48,089 nt of DNA from Lactobacillus acetotolerans DSM 20749 = JCM 3825 (GCF_001436775.1 NZ_AYZC01000008.1:1-48089), one strand, 5' to 3'. Numbered from the stretch's first letter, positions 18,750 through 28,799 are shown. Translations and numbers: made by a program. Notes: a model not told the origin generated them from the sequence alone.

Positions 18750-21385
18750 TTATTTTAACTTCATTTTAACCGATACTATATCAAATGGATCAACGCTACT
18801 TGTTTGCTTCACTTTTTCTTCAAGAGCATTAACAATTTCACCATTCTCATATAGTTTCTTAGGTAATTTTATCTCATGATCAGTCATATTCTGTATCCGA
18901 ATAATATAAGAATTCGTATCATCATAAGAAGGATACAAAGCTGATACATTAATATTGGCAGGAAGATCTAAAATTGAATCTTCCTTAGGAATTGAATGAT
19001 TAATATTCGTATCCCAAATTTTATTATCTAATCGGTTAATGAAAACATTCAACGTCTGTAATTGATAAGACACAGACTGCCTCAACCAATTATTAGTTAA
19101 AACATTATTAGCTTCATAATCAAATGGTTTATCTTCTAATTGAAACGCAAAATCAAATTCGTTATGACCTAATTCCTGTGCAATCGGAGTTTTCATCATT
19201 ATATGACCTTGATTGGTCGTATCTCCCGATGCTCTACCAGGACGCCATTCTAAATTTGGTTTATCCAATTCACCAGTAGTTGCCATTAAGGTAATGTACA
19301 AGTCACCATTTTCATATTGATAAGTCTTCTGTTCTCCATCCCAAACAGTAAAGTGCTTCTCAGAATTTGTAAGGTTAACTGATTTATCAAAATTAAAAAT
19401 ATTCACCGGCTTTTCTACGAACTTCTTTTGCCAATCATCCGGAATCTTCTGATTTTTAGTACTTTGATAACCAGCCTGAATTTCAGCTAAAACAGAATCT
19501 GTTTTAACTTTTGGAGAAAACTTTAACCTTAAATTGTGTGACAAAACTTGATTATTCAAAGAAAGATGAGCTTCAATTCTACCCTCTGCATCAAGTGACA
19601 TTCTTATTTTATAAATCAAGTCTCCATATTCAGATGTGGTTGATGCTCGATCACCCAACGTCTTTGGCAGTTTTGCTGCTCCATAAACAATCATTGTTGG
19701 TAAAGATGTATTCTCAAGGGTAACAGTTTTTTGTAACGGTAAAGTTTGCACCTCATCATTGGCCAACGGGGAATAATCATAAGTATCGCCATCATTAGCA
19801 TTATCAACTAAAGATAAGATGTTTTTATAAAGTGTACCATCTACCTTCAAGTTAATTTTCCCATGATTAAAGCTTAAAATATAATCCCCATTGGAAATTT
19901 GTGCTCTATCAGATACCTGACCTACTTTTGGAAGACGTAATTCATTCTCATTATCATCCGTAACAACATTAAATACCTTGTAACCTAATGCAGATAACTG
20001 CACCTCACCACTAATTCTTAGCTTGTAATATGCAGGTTCCTTTGAATATTCTTGCCCTTTAGCCGTCATTATTAAAATATGATCCCTAAGAGGATAATAT
20101 TTTTCATTTTCAAGACATAAGTTGGTAATCCCAGCAATCTTAATATGTTTAGAATTCGTTAATAATTCGTTAATAAGGTAAAGGATTTTCTTCCTTTAAA
20201 TTCATGCGGATCGGTATTGAATAAGATAATTTGCTTAGAGGTTAACTTCAGTGATTCAGCTATCTTCTTCTCAATCATATTCTCGATGCCATCGGCTATC
20301 TCATTTGCCTCTTTATACCGGTGCAGGATATCAACGACAACATTATCTGTAACTGAGCCACCCATCGAATCATGCGCTTGGTACTCAAGCAACTTCTTCC
20401 ATAGTTTAATTAATATTCCGTTACCAATATTAATTCCAGCTTTTTTACCAATTACGACCAATGGTTCCACCCTGCGTAAGATCTTTTGCTCAAGTAAAAA
20501 GCTTTCTTTTTTCAGCTTATATCTAACCGCACCAATTGTTCTATGAACCCGTGCATAAGTTGGTAATCTAATTTCAACCTGATAATCAGGCAATTCATTC
20601 TGTTTTCCTTTAAGCAGTTTTACAAAATTTGGATACGTGTCGATTACAATTTGGTTGGCACTAATTTCATTGATTTTTTTAACTGTTTTGAAAATATTCT
20701 TAACGATATTCAATTGATCCATACCGGAAGGAATCAAAACATCATTATGGTTACCATGTTCAGCTTCAAATTTAATTGCAGGATCAAGTCGCTTAGTAAC
20801 CATTTCTTTTAAATGTTTCTGATCATCTGGAGAAATTTTTCCCGTAAAATAACCGAACGGAAAATCGATTGCTACAACTTTCTTATTAGCCAAACCTTTC
20901 CAATTAAAGTAAACAGAATCAGTGATTTTATCAAAATTTATTCCTCTCCAAAAGATAAAATTATCAATACCAACCTCATTTAATAAAGTTGGCAGTTGCG
21001 CATTAAAGCCAAAAGTATCTGGAAGATAACCAACCATCATTGGATTACCATACTTCTCTTGAGTTTCTTTAATACCAATCACAAGGTTACGAATAATAGA
21101 TTCTGCATCAGGATTCAAAGCATCGGTTTGCGTATACCATGGACCAACAAATAACCTCTTTTCACTGACTAACTTTTGAATTCTTTTAACAGCTTCCGGA
21201 TGAATCTCCACGTAATCATCTACAATAGAAGTTTGACCATCTAAGCAGAAATTTGCTTCATGATTTTTTTCTAATTCATCTAAAATTTCGGTAAAAACCT
21301 GTTCACTTAGAACTTGGGCGTCCATGGTAGTAAAATACCATTCTCGATCCCAGTGCGTATGATTTACTAAATGTGCTTTAACCAT
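18750..21385 (-). pseudogene. mngB: GH38 alpha-mannosidase (mannosylglycerate hydrolase type), broken by an 11-bp duplication
   Basis: In working form this cytoplasmic glycoside hydrolase would cleave the phosphorylated mannosyl compound imported by the adjoining fructose-family PTS, as MngB does in enterobacteria. The N-terminal half has the GH38 zinc site HTHWDREWY, the nucleophile in LPDTFGF and the conserved YQAHDSMGGSV. The other half is the beta-rich C-terminal domain. The two are out of frame because TTCGTTAATAA occurs twice in tandem at 20155-20176. Removing one copy joins FTLLTN to SKHIKIAG and gives about 874 residues, the normal size for the family. The start ATG lies 3 bases after the EIIC gene. 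The residual 408-residue N-terminal product keeps the catalytic motifs but lacks the C-terminal domain and is probably inactive. Confidence 0.86.
20155..20176 (-). repeat. 11-bp tandem duplication that breaks the GH38 gene
   Basis: TTCGTTAATAA is present at 20155-20165 and again at 20166-20176 without spacing. One copy would keep the reading frame open through the whole gene. Such a duplication can be lost again by replication slippage. Confidence 0.93.
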
Positions 21386-21388
21386 TAA

Positions 21389-22427
21389 CTATTCCTCCGC
21401 ATCTTCAACTTGATGGTGAGTAACTTTCTTTAAAAAGTTAACCATTAAAGCTGTAACTACGGCACCGATAATAATCGATAAACCATATAGCCAAATATTA
21501 GAAGCAAATGGTAATGCCATTAATGTTGCCATTGCAGTCTTTTGAACTACACCAAATGCTGCATTGACAGCACAAGCTGCAGCTGTTCCAACCATAATAC
21601 TTGGAATAACTCTCAGTGGATCTGCTAAAGCAAATGGAATTGTACCCTCAGTAATACCAAAGATACCCATGATTGCTGCAGTACGACCATTTTCAACTTC
21701 TTCTTTAGAGTATAATTTTTTATCTAAAAGTGTAGCTAAAAACATACCAAATGGTGGAATAGCAATTGCTAAAAACATTGCGGTACTTGGCCCATAAACA
21801 CCTTCTGCATAACAGTCAATACCAAAAGTATAAGCAACTTTGTTAACGGGACCGCCCATATCGAAGGCCATCATTGCTCCAATAATTACTGCTAACATTA
21901 CGCTGTTAGTACCTGTACTCATACCTTTAAGCCAACTAGTCAATCCAGCAGTGAATCCTTTTAACGGAATTCCTATTACATACATGTACAGCAGTCCAAC
22001 AACTGCAGTAGATATCAATGGAATTAAAATCAAGGATTTAACTACAGATAATTTCTGCGGAACGGGCATCTTCTTCAACCATTTTGTTAAATATCCAACT
22101 AATAATCCAACGATAATACCGCCAATAAAACCTGTTCCGGACTGTTGTGCAATTAAACCAACGATAAATGCAGGTGCAAGTCCGGGGCGATCAGCAATTG
22201 AAAATGAAATATATGCCGCAATTATAATCGGAATAAAACCTAATCCCGTTGTACCAAGTAACTTTACATGACCCATGACCCCAAAACGAATTATTCGAAA
22301 CATTTGTGCCACCACAAATTGTCGCTAAGGACATAAGTAATCCAGAGGCAGTTACTAGTGGGATCATATATGAAACACCAGTCTGCAAATGGTTACCTAT
22401 TTGTTTCATCTCACCTTTAAAAGACAT
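21389..22427 (-). pseudogene. PTS fructose-family EIIC (MngA-like), frameshifted
   Basis: This is the membrane channel subunit of the mannosylglycerate-type PTS. The N-terminal frame (from ATG 22427) encodes MKQIGNHLQTGVSYMIPLV and LATICGGTNV. The second frame encodes GTTGLGFIPIIIAAY, SIADRPGLAP and the remaining helices to the stop at 21389. The switch falls at a GGGG run (plus-strand CCCC 22279-22282) at the codons FWG|VMG, equivalent to one extra G or two missing bases. Restored, the protein has about 346 residues, normal for a stand-alone fructose-family EIIC. It is flanked by EIIB (2 bases) and the GH38 gene (3 bases), so the operon is tightly packed. The break removes the first helix from the rest of the protein. 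Confidence 0.84.
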
Positions 22428-22429
22428 AA

Positions 22430-22753
22430 TTATTGCTTCTTTCCATTAACTAAATCTTCAGCTTTCTTAATTGCTGAGTCTCCATCTTTGATGACTTCGG
22501 AAGTACCAATTTTTAACACTTTTTTACCAACAAAACGTTCCTTTCCAGAAACACTGGTGTCCACAGCAAAAATTACAACGTCAGCATCTTCAATATCTTG
22601 GGAAGAAAGTTTGTTTTCAATTCCCATTGCTCCCTGCGTTTCAACTTTAATTTCGTCGCCTTCTTTTTTAGCATATTTTTTCAAATTTGCGGCTGCCATA
22701 TAAGTATGGGCAATGCCTGCAATACAAGCAGTAATAGCAACAATTTTAGTCAT
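22430..22753 (-). CDS. PTS fructose-family EIIB
   Basis: This 107-residue cytoplasmic phosphocarrier passes phosphate from EIIA to the sugar at EIIC. The phosphorylated Cys is at residue 9 in ITACIAGIAHTYMAA. The usual loop is CPTGIAHT, so Pro and Thr are replaced here, but the Cys and the GIAHT part remain. The domain length is normal for a single fructose-family EIIB. The ATG follows TTAGGAGAAAATC, and it sits between EIIA (12 bases) and EIIC (2 bases). The reading frame is intact, but the transporter it serves is broken. Confidence 0.88.
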   Translation of the reverse strand: MTKIVAITACIAGIAHTYMAAANLKKYAKKEGDEIKVETQGAMGIENKLSSQDIEDADVVIFAVDTSVSGKERFVGKKVLKIGTSEVIKDGDSAIKKAEDLVNGKKQ

Positions 22754-22765
22754 AATGATTTTCTC

Positions 22766-23218
22766 CTAATCTTCTAATAAATTTAAAATATCTTTTGTTT
22801 TATTTGCTTTATTCAATTTAGAAACAAAGCTATCATCCATTAATTTCCCTGAAAGATGTGCCAACATTTTTAAATGTTCTTTATCACCGTTATTCGTACT
22901 AACCGCCATTAAAAAAATCATGGTAACTTTTGATCCATCAAGTGAATTCCATTTTAGTGGGGTCTTATTTTTAGCAAAAACCATCGACGGTACCTTAATG
23001 GCAGTACTTTTACCATGTGGAATGGCAATATGCTTACCAATACCAGTGGTTGTCATAGATTCCCTCTTCAATACATCCCTAGTAAACTTATCAGCATCAG
23101 TAATAATTCCATTTTTGTAAAGCACCTCCGATAGCTGTGCTATTGCATCTTCACGACTTTTAGCATCGAGATTCAACACAATATTATCTTTCGTTAAAAA
23201 ATTATTCTGCTTCTCCAT
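22766..23218 (-). CDS. PTS fructose-family EIIA
   Basis: This cytoplasmic phosphotransfer protein of about 150 residues takes phosphate from HPr on the His in IAIPHGKST (about residue 65). The fold segments expected for the fructose/mannitol EIIA family are present (FLTKDNIVLNLDAKSREDAIAQL at the start, TMIFLMAVS in the core, HLKMLAHLSGKLMDD near the end). The second ATG (23218) is chosen because the AGAAGGTGA site lies 6-8 bases from it, whereas the first ATG at 23224 would be almost on top of it. The start overlaps the stop codon of the regulator gene, so translation is coupled. The gene is intact. Confidence 0.88.
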   Translation of the reverse strand: MEKQNNFLTKDNIVLNLDAKSREDAIAQLSEVLYKNGIITDADKFTRDVLKRESMTTTGIGKHIAIPHGKSTAIKVPSMVFAKNKTPLKWNSLDGSKVTMIFLMAVSTNNGDKEHLKMLAHLSGKLMDDSFVSKLNKANKTKDILNLLED

Positions 23219-25114
23219 TAGCATTCACCTTCTCTCAATAGCGCAATAACTTTTTCTACTGAATTACTTTCACTAATTCTTTTAAGCAATTTTTTATCCT
23301 CTAATATATTGTCAAAATAACTATAAATTTCTTCTATATGTGGTTTGATTTCTTGATTTAGTGCTAAGAAAAAAACAATTTTAACCATTTTGTCTTGCCA
23401 TTCGATCTTTTTCTTATCTATATAAATGGCTATTACTGGTTTATTAACATACCTAATGGGCGCGTGTGGAACCGCAACTATATTGATTGCTGTACTTGCC
23501 ATTTCTTCACGTTTTATCGCTGCCTGTCCAATTCCCGTTCGAACAAATCCATCTTTATAAAGTGCATCCGTTAATTTCTTAATTACTCGATTTCTAGTGA
23601 TTTTCTTGTCATTAAGAAATATATATTTAGGATTAATTAATGACATGAAAGCTTCGGGTTTGGCTTTGCCATTATTAAATTTAGAAATCACACCATTTAT
23701 CTTTCGAATTCCGTTTTCATCTAAGAAGGGAGAAACAACTATCAAAGGAACGTTTGGTAATTTGATATTAATAGTACTAATCACCAAATCCTCACTTACC
23801 GGCTTTTCTTTGATTTCTTGGACTGACACAACTCGAGAAATTTTAATCTGATTAGAAAACTGTTTCTTAATTCTCTGCTCTAAAAGTCTTGCTGTACCAA
23901 GACCGGTACTGCAAACCAAAGCCACCGTCATAACTTTATTATTTCTTTTGTTAAAAGCTTCAATGTGAAGAGCTATGTAAGCCAGCTCGTCATCATTAAG
24001 AAATATTCCATAAGCATTTTTAATTTTTATTCCTAAATCAACCGCTTCGTTGTATGCCCTAGTAAAATATTTCTTAATTTTGGATGTATATGGATTCCTA
24101 ATTGTGAGTCCTAGTGACAATCTCTTTAGAGCTGGAATTAAATGGACGGTTAAATTTTTGATCAAAGTAGAATCAAATTGTTTTAAACTAGCCGTTAAAA
24201 AGAGTGAAACATTATTATTTTGTAATTGTTTATCTTCATCTTATTCGTTAGTAGTTAAAGAACTTTGAATAGCAAGAATATGAATATTTAAGTATTGTTT
24301 CTCATCTTTGGGCAATTTAATTCCAAATTCTTTTTCTATAACCTTGATTAAAATAAGCGTGTTTTTTTCTAATACTGAATTTTTGGAAGAGAATTTTATA
24401 ACTTCATTCCTCTTTATTCGTTCAATCGCAATAGTTAAGTGAATGGCAAGTGATTGATATTCATAATCACTCATTTTTAATCCAGAAATCTTTTTAAACT
24501 GATTTAATGCATTTAATACTTTAATCAAAGTTTCCGGGCTAAAAAAGACACTTATATTTGTAGATACGTCTTGAGCATCTTTCATTTGTAATTGCCGTTC
24601 TTTATTTAAATAATCATCTCCCCAATAAAGACTTATTAATTCAGACATTAATCTCCTCTTTTCTCGTTCGCTAGCTACAATCACAATTCCTTCTTTCGTA
24701 GTCAGCAGAGAAGCTCCAAATTTATTTAAAAATTCCTTAACAGCTTTCAAGTTGTTTTCTAAAGTACTCCGACTAATAAAAAAACTTATCTGCTAATTCT
24801 TGAACTGTAATAGCTTTGTTAGTTATTAATAATTCAGTCAAAAGATCTAAGGAACGTTGCTTAGAAATATTAAATTTCAAAATATTATTTTCTTGAATAG
24901 ATTCACTTAATTTAGAGATATTACCTTCAAAATAGATCCCAACGTTGCGTTTTCTTATTAAGCTAACATCAAAATGTTCAACGTAATTCGCAATATTATC
25001 TAAATATTTAGCAATAGTCTTTCTAGATTTACCTATTAAGTTAGCAATATCTGAATAATGGACCTTACTAGAATTAAGTATTGCTTCAATAATTTTAATT
25101 TCATCATTATTCAT
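23218..25114 (-). pseudogene. PRD-containing MtlR/BglG-type activator of the mannosylglycerate operon, two lesions
   Basis: Joined, the gene encodes about 631 residues: N-terminal HTH domains (DIANLIGKSRKTIAKYL), two PRDs (His in LAIHLTIAIER, LNIHILAIQ and YIALHIEAF), a Gat-type EIIB domain (VALVCSTGLGTARLLE) and an EIIA domain (His in VAVPHAPIR). Such proteins activate PTS operons according to phosphorylation state. Two separate lesions are seen. A T7 run (plus-strand A7 24778-24784) has one T too many and ends the first part at DKFFY. An in-frame TAA at 24241-24243 follows LTTNE; the frame stays open on both sides of it. The ATG at 25114 is chosen because GAAGTGAG precedes it and the cre site lies just upstream; an ATG at 25150 is possible. 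It is the first gene of the operon. Confidence 0.86.
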
Positions 25115-25135
25115 TTCGCTCACTTCTTCTCTTCC

Positions 25136-25149
25136 TGAATTCGCTTTCA
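25136..25149 (-). promoter_or_regulatory. cre site upstream of the mannosylglycerate-type operon
   Basis: On the minus strand TGAAAGCGAATTCA matches 13 of 14 positions of the CcpA consensus TGWAANCGNTNWCA. It lies 22 bases before the preferred start of the regulator gene. The promoter itself is not clear in the short space after the terminator at 25184. Confidence 0.7.
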
Positions 25150-25183
25150 TTGTACATAAGATTTAACTCCCCACATATAGAAA

Positions 25184-25209
25184 AAAGTACACTTATATAA
25201 GTGTACTTT
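25184..25209 (-). terminator. Terminator after the esterase/EIIBC/FMN-remnant unit
   Basis: A perfect palindromic stem AAAGTACACTT/AAGTGTACTTT is followed on the minus strand by TTTTTT. It separates the upstream unit from the mannosylglycerate-type operon. Confidence 0.85.
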
Positions 25210-25249
25210 CCTTAATTTATAAATTTTATGCATAGTATAGCTACATTAA

Positions 25250-25534
25250 TTATGCATTAGCATGCTTAACTGCGTCGTTAACCGCGTTCATAATTACTCG
25301 ACTAATTTTAGAAGCACCTGACACTGCATCAACTTGTGGAATGACTTTTAATGCGTTTTCAGCAACGTCCTCACTTTCATTTTGATCTATAATTTCAACC
25401 TTTTTGATGATTCTATTATTTTGATCATAAGTGACACGAACTTTAATTTGGTCAACCATCCTTTCGTTCAATACTCCTAAATATTGATTTTTAGCTAATT
25501 TTATATTCTCTTTATTATGATTTACTAAACTCTT
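25250..25534 (-). pseudogene. C-terminal remnant of an FMN-binding fumarate-reductase-like protein
   Basis: About 94 codons are open from 25534. They encode SLVNHNKENIKLAKNQYLG, then an FMN_bind domain ending VDAVSGASKISRVIMNAV. The first stretch matches the hinge before the FMN_bind domain of the reductase at 9200-11017 (LVNTNQERQIKLGPDQYLG), so this is the tail of a third paralogue whose 500-residue flavin domain has been lost. It follows the EIIBC gene by 23 bases. A 73-residue product could still be started at TTG 25471 behind TTAGGAG, giving a small free FMN-carrier domain, but no conserved start region argues for that. The flavinylation motif itself is intact. Confidence 0.8.
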
Positions 25535-25557
25535 TTATTTACATTAATTATTCTATT

Positions 25558-27000
25558 TTATTCTGGAAATATCTCGTTGATTCTACTTTCATTAAAGCCA
25601 AAGAACCAAGTAAGAATAAATCCACCTATATAAGCAATCAGCATCGCAATTAAAAATTCTATCTGTTGACCTGGTTGAATTATAAGCAAACCAAATATTC
25701 CTGAAACACCTTGAGAAACAGTCCCTAAGTGAAATAGTGAAGCTACGGCACCACCAAAACCAGCTCCTAAACAAGCCGTAATAAATGGTCGTCCTAATGG
25801 CAAAGTTACGGCATACATTAGTGGTTCGCCAACTCCTAAAATGGCTACTGGAATTGAACTCATAACCATTTTTCTAAAACGCTTATTTTTACTCTTTAAA
25901 TATAGTGCAAGACCAGCACCAACTTGGCCACCACCAGCCATCATTAAGATTGATAGCAGGTAATTAATACCATGAGTCGGTCCGGTTGGATCGTTTAACA
26001 TAACATGAATAGGTGTCAAAGCTTGGTGCAAACCAACTGATACCAATCCTAAGAATGTTGAAGATAGAACATAACCACCAATCCAGCTAAGTCTAGTATA
26101 CATAAAGTCCATCACTACGTAGATTAAATTAGTTAACCAGCTGCCTAATGGCTGTAAGAATACTACTGATACCAAGCCACAAAAGATCAGAGTCAAAATT
26201 GGAGTGAAAAATGTATCCAAAATATCTGGCATCCATTTTCTTATTGTTCTTTCGGTCCAAGCGATAAAAATACCCATAAATAAAGCAGTTAACAAGCCAC
26301 CAACACCAGCAACATACGGTTTATTTGTAAACGGCATTGAAACTGCTAATGATGATAAAGGAAAATCTGGCATCTTTACATTTAAGCAAAGAATACCTCC
26401 AATACCACCTAGAATAGGTGAACCTTTAAATTCTTTAGCAGCATACATACCGACAAAGATCGGCAAAAAAGTAAACAATCCCCAACCAATGGTTTTAATT
26501 GTTACATACCACCAGTCATTAGCAAATACATTGCCACTTTCATAATCAATTACGTTAGTAATACCGTTAATTAATCCAGCAGCAATGATTCCTGGTAAGA
26601 GAGGAATAAACACATTTGCAATGTGGTGCAACCCTCTTTGCAACGGTTTATCATGTTTGGCTTTTTGAGCTGCTTTATTTTCTTTAGCCTGTTTTTTAAC
26701 CTCTTCTAAGTCTGCTCTATCGTCAGTGTTTTCTTGCCCCAAATCTAAGTGTGCAAGTTTAGCAAAAATTTGAGCAACTTTTGTAACCTTTCCTGGTCCT
26801 AAAACTACCTGCAACGTTTCAGATTGAACAACTCCTAAAACACCATCAAGTTTCTTTAATGCATCAACATTAACCTTAGAATCATCTTTAATAGTCAGGC
26901 GCAATCGTGTCATACAAGAAACAATCTCACTAACATTATTTTTACCGCCAACCAATTTTAAAATTTGCTTGGCTAATTCTTCATCCGTGCTCTTTGACAT
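25558..27000 (-). CDS. PTS glucose-family EIIBC permease
   Basis: This 480-residue membrane permease has an N-terminal EIIB domain (residues 1-90, phosphorylated Cys in VSCMTRLRLTIKD), a charged linker (DDRADLEEVKKQAKENKAAQ), and an EIIC domain of about 10 helices (GIIAAGLINGITNV, SVGLHQALTPIHVMLND, GVGEPLMYAV). It has no EIIA and must borrow one. The sequence resembles the sucrose/N-acetylmuramate/maltose-type branch of the glucose superfamily; the substrate cannot be assigned. It follows a lipoprotein esterase gene by 15 bases with a shared promoter and cre site, so the esterase probably releases the imported sugar from an ester. The gene is intact, and a reductase remnant lies downstream. 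Confidence 0.88.
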   Translation of the reverse strand: MSKSTDEELAKQILKLVGGKNNVSEIVSCMTRLRLTIKDDSKVNVDALKKLDGVLGVVQSETLQVVLGPGKVTKVAQIFAKLAHLDLGQENTDDRADLEEVKKQAKENKAAQKAKHDKPLQRGLHHIANVFIPLLPGIIAAGLINGITNVIDYESGNVFANDWWYVTIKTIGWGLFTFLPIFVGMYAAKEFKGSPILGGIGGILCLNVKMPDFPLSSLAVSMPFTNKPYVAGVGGLLTALFMGIFIAWTERTIRKWMPDILDTFFTPILTLIFCGLVSVVFLQPLGSWLTNLIYVVMDFMYTRLSWIGGYVLSSTFLGLVSVGLHQALTPIHVMLNDPTGPTHGINYLLSILMMAGGGQVGAGLALYLKSKNKRFRKMVMSSIPVAILGVGEPLMYAVTLPLGRPFITACLGAGFGGAVASLFHLGTVSQGVSGIFGLLIIQPGQQIEFLIAMLIAYIGGFILTWFFGFNESRINEIFPE

Positions 27001-27015
27001 ATTTTATTCACCTCA

Positions 27016-27918
27016 CTAATTCAATTCATCTAAAGCCCAGCTATAAGCATTTGGAGCTGCTGTCTTCCAATAGTCCCAATTGTGGTTACCACCGTTATCT
27101 TTAATAAATTTGACACTAATATCATTACCCTTTAATGTCTTTATAAACTTAGTGACATCTTTAATGGGAACGGTTGTATCAGTAGAGGTAGATTCAATGA
27201 AGAATTTATCCTTTTTCGATTTATAATTAATATATCTGGTTGGAAATACAGAATCATAAACTTCATCCGACCAATGCTCTTTACCGTCAGTAAAAGCATG
27301 CATATTCTTTCTAATTGGATTAGCTTTAGGCAAGTTATACCAAACAGATGGTGATATTAGCACAGCTTTATTAAACAAATTTGGGTATTTCAGTGCTAAA
27401 CGAGCAGCACCATAACCTCCCATTGAAATACCACCAACAGCATTAGAATTAGCGTCAGTTTTGGTTCTATATAACTTATTAATAGTGGGGACAAGGTCAT
27501 CAACAATAGCATTCTCCATTTGCATACCATTCTTTTGATTAATGTAAAAACTATTGAAACCATCAATAAAGACAACTATCATTTGCTTCTTTTTACGATG
27601 TTCTAACCCATCTAAAATTTGTTGTGAATTAAACCTTTCAAGTAAATTACGGTGATTACCATAAATACCATGCATCATGTATAAAACCGGATAACGTTTT
27701 TTACTATTTTCTTTGTAATTTGCTGGTAAATAAACGTCATAATTCCAATCCATATGTAACTTCTTAGAATAGAGCGTAGTTGTCACCACTTGGCTTTGAT
27801 TAGGCTTTACCGCTGGAGCCGGAGCTGCGGCTGATTTCTTCTGGCTACTGCAACTAGTTAAAATCAATCCAACTGGAATCAATGACAATAACGCTAAACA
27901 CCATTTTTTAAATTTCAT
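27016..27918 (-). CDS. Lipoprotein esterase of the esterase D / feruloyl esterase-like family
   Basis: This 300-residue alpha/beta hydrolase is anchored outside the membrane. The signal peptide ends in the lipobox LTSC (Cys about residue 23), followed by an Ala/Pro-rich spacer. The catalytic Ser is in GGISMGGYG, and the catalytic His is probably in GGNHNWDYW. The HGIYGNHRN segment forms the oxyanion loop. The family includes feruloyl and acetyl-xylan esterases and S-formylglutathione hydrolases; the secreted form suggests an extracellular ester. It is the first gene of a unit with a PTS permease 15 bases downstream. The ATG follows AAAGGAG, and a cre site lies between promoter and gene. A role in freeing a sugar from an acylated plant glycoside is inferred from this context. 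Confidence 0.85.
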   Translation of the reverse strand: MKFKKWCLALLSLIPVGLILTSCSSQKKSAAAPAPAVKPNQSQVVTTTLYSKKLHMDWNYDVYLPANYKENSKKRYPVLYMMHGIYGNHRNLLERFNSQQILDGLEHRKKKQMIVVFIDGFNSFYINQKNGMQMENAIVDDLVPTINKLYRTKTDANSNAVGGISMGGYGAARLALKYPNLFNKAVLISPSVWYNLPKANPIRKNMHAFTDGKEHWSDEVYDSVFPTRYINYKSKKDKFFIESTSTDTTVPIKDVTKFIKTLKGNDISVKFIKDNGGNHNWDYWKTAAPNAYSWALDELN

Positions 27919-27942
27919 TCTAGCTTCTCCTTTTGCTTTAAG

Positions 27943-27992
27943 TATAAGCGCTTACATAAATCTACTATATAATTTGTGTACTTATAATTCAA
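27943..27992 (-). promoter_or_regulatory. Promoter and cre site of the esterase/EIIBC unit
   Basis: TTGAAT (27987-27992), 17 bases and TATAGT (27964-27969) form a good promoter. Just downstream, TGTAAGCGCTTATA (27943-27956) matches 13 of 14 positions of the CcpA consensus, in a roadblock position. Confidence 0.85.
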
Positions 27993-28007
27993 TAAATTAT
28001 AAGAAAA

Positions 28008-28053
28008 AAGGTTTCACAACTGTTAATAAAAATATTAACAATTATGAAACCTT
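28008..28053 (-). terminator. Terminator of the glycerol operon
   Basis: A two-part stem AAGGTTTCA/TGAAACCTT and GTTAAT/ATTAAC is followed on the minus strand by TTTTTTCTTAT. It lies 12 bases past the glpF stop. Confidence 0.88.
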
Positions 28054-28065
28054 ATTAATAAATCT

Positions 28066-28788
28066 CTAAGCGACTACTTCAAATAATAGAGCTGCTAAAG
28101 ATCCGCCAACAAGCGGTCCAAAGATTGGTACCCAACTGTAAGCCCAATCAGAACCACCTTTATTGGCTATTGGCATAAGTTGGTGTGCTAACCTTGGTCC
28201 CAAATCACGAGCAGGGTTAATTGCATATCCAGTTGGCCCACCAAGTGAGAAACCAATTGCGGTAATTAATAAACCAACTATAAATGGATTAAGCCCAGCT
28301 GCAAAGTTACCTTTTGTAAAGGCGAGAAGTCCAAAGACTAGGACGAACGTACCTATTAATTCAGCAAAGAAGTTCCAGAAGTAACTTCTAATTGCTGGTT
28401 CAGTACAAAAAATCGTTAAAATAGTTTGTTTATCCTTAGTTTCTTTCCAGTGCGGGTAATATGTCAGCCAAACTAGAATACCACCGATAAAGCCCCCAGC
28501 TATCTGAGCAATAATATAGGGTAAAACCGACATCCAGGGAAATTTACCAGCAATTGCCATGGCTACAGTTACTGCCGGATTAAAGTGACCCGGGCTTAAC
28601 CAGCTGACAAAGTAAACACCAAATGCTACGGCTAATCCCCAGCCTAGAGCGATGACTACCCAGCCACCACCATTAGCTTTTGATTTTTTCAAATTAACCG
28701 CCGCACAGACACCATCACCAAGCAGGATAATAAATATTGTACCCAAGAATTCACCAAGCATCTGCATGGTCAAACTATCATGCATCAT
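28066..28788 (-). CDS. glpF: Glycerol uptake facilitator (aquaglyceroporin)
   Basis: This 240-residue membrane channel lets glycerol diffuse into the cell. Both pore-lining NPA motifs are present: HFNPAVTVAMA in the first half and AINPARDLGPR in the second. The Asp after the second NPA (NPARD) is the mark of glycerol-conducting members instead of pure water channels. Six transmembrane helices are recognisable, and the length is normal. The ATG follows AGGAGGATTA. It is the last gene of glpK-glpO-glpF (gaps of 18 and 11 bases), so uptake, phosphorylation and oxidation of glycerol are made together. Confidence 0.94.
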   Translation of the reverse strand: MMHDSLTMQMLGEFLGTIFIILLGDGVCAAVNLKKSKANGGGWVVIALGWGLAVAFGVYFVSWLSPGHFNPAVTVAMAIAGKFPWMSVLPYIIAQIAGGFIGGILVWLTYYPHWKETKDKQTILTIFCTEPAIRSYFWNFFAELIGTFVLVFGLLAFTKGNFAAGLNPFIVGLLITAIGFSLGGPTGYAINPARDLGPRLAHQLMPIANKGGSDWAYSWVPIFGPLVGGSLAALLFEVVA

Positions 28789-28799
28789 AATTAATCCTC

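Noticed and set aside
25250-25471. A functional free-standing FMN-carrier protein started at TTG 25471
   Set aside because: Sequence upstream of the TTG still encodes the reductase hinge in the same frame, so a truncated remnant is the simpler reading. Function is not excluded.
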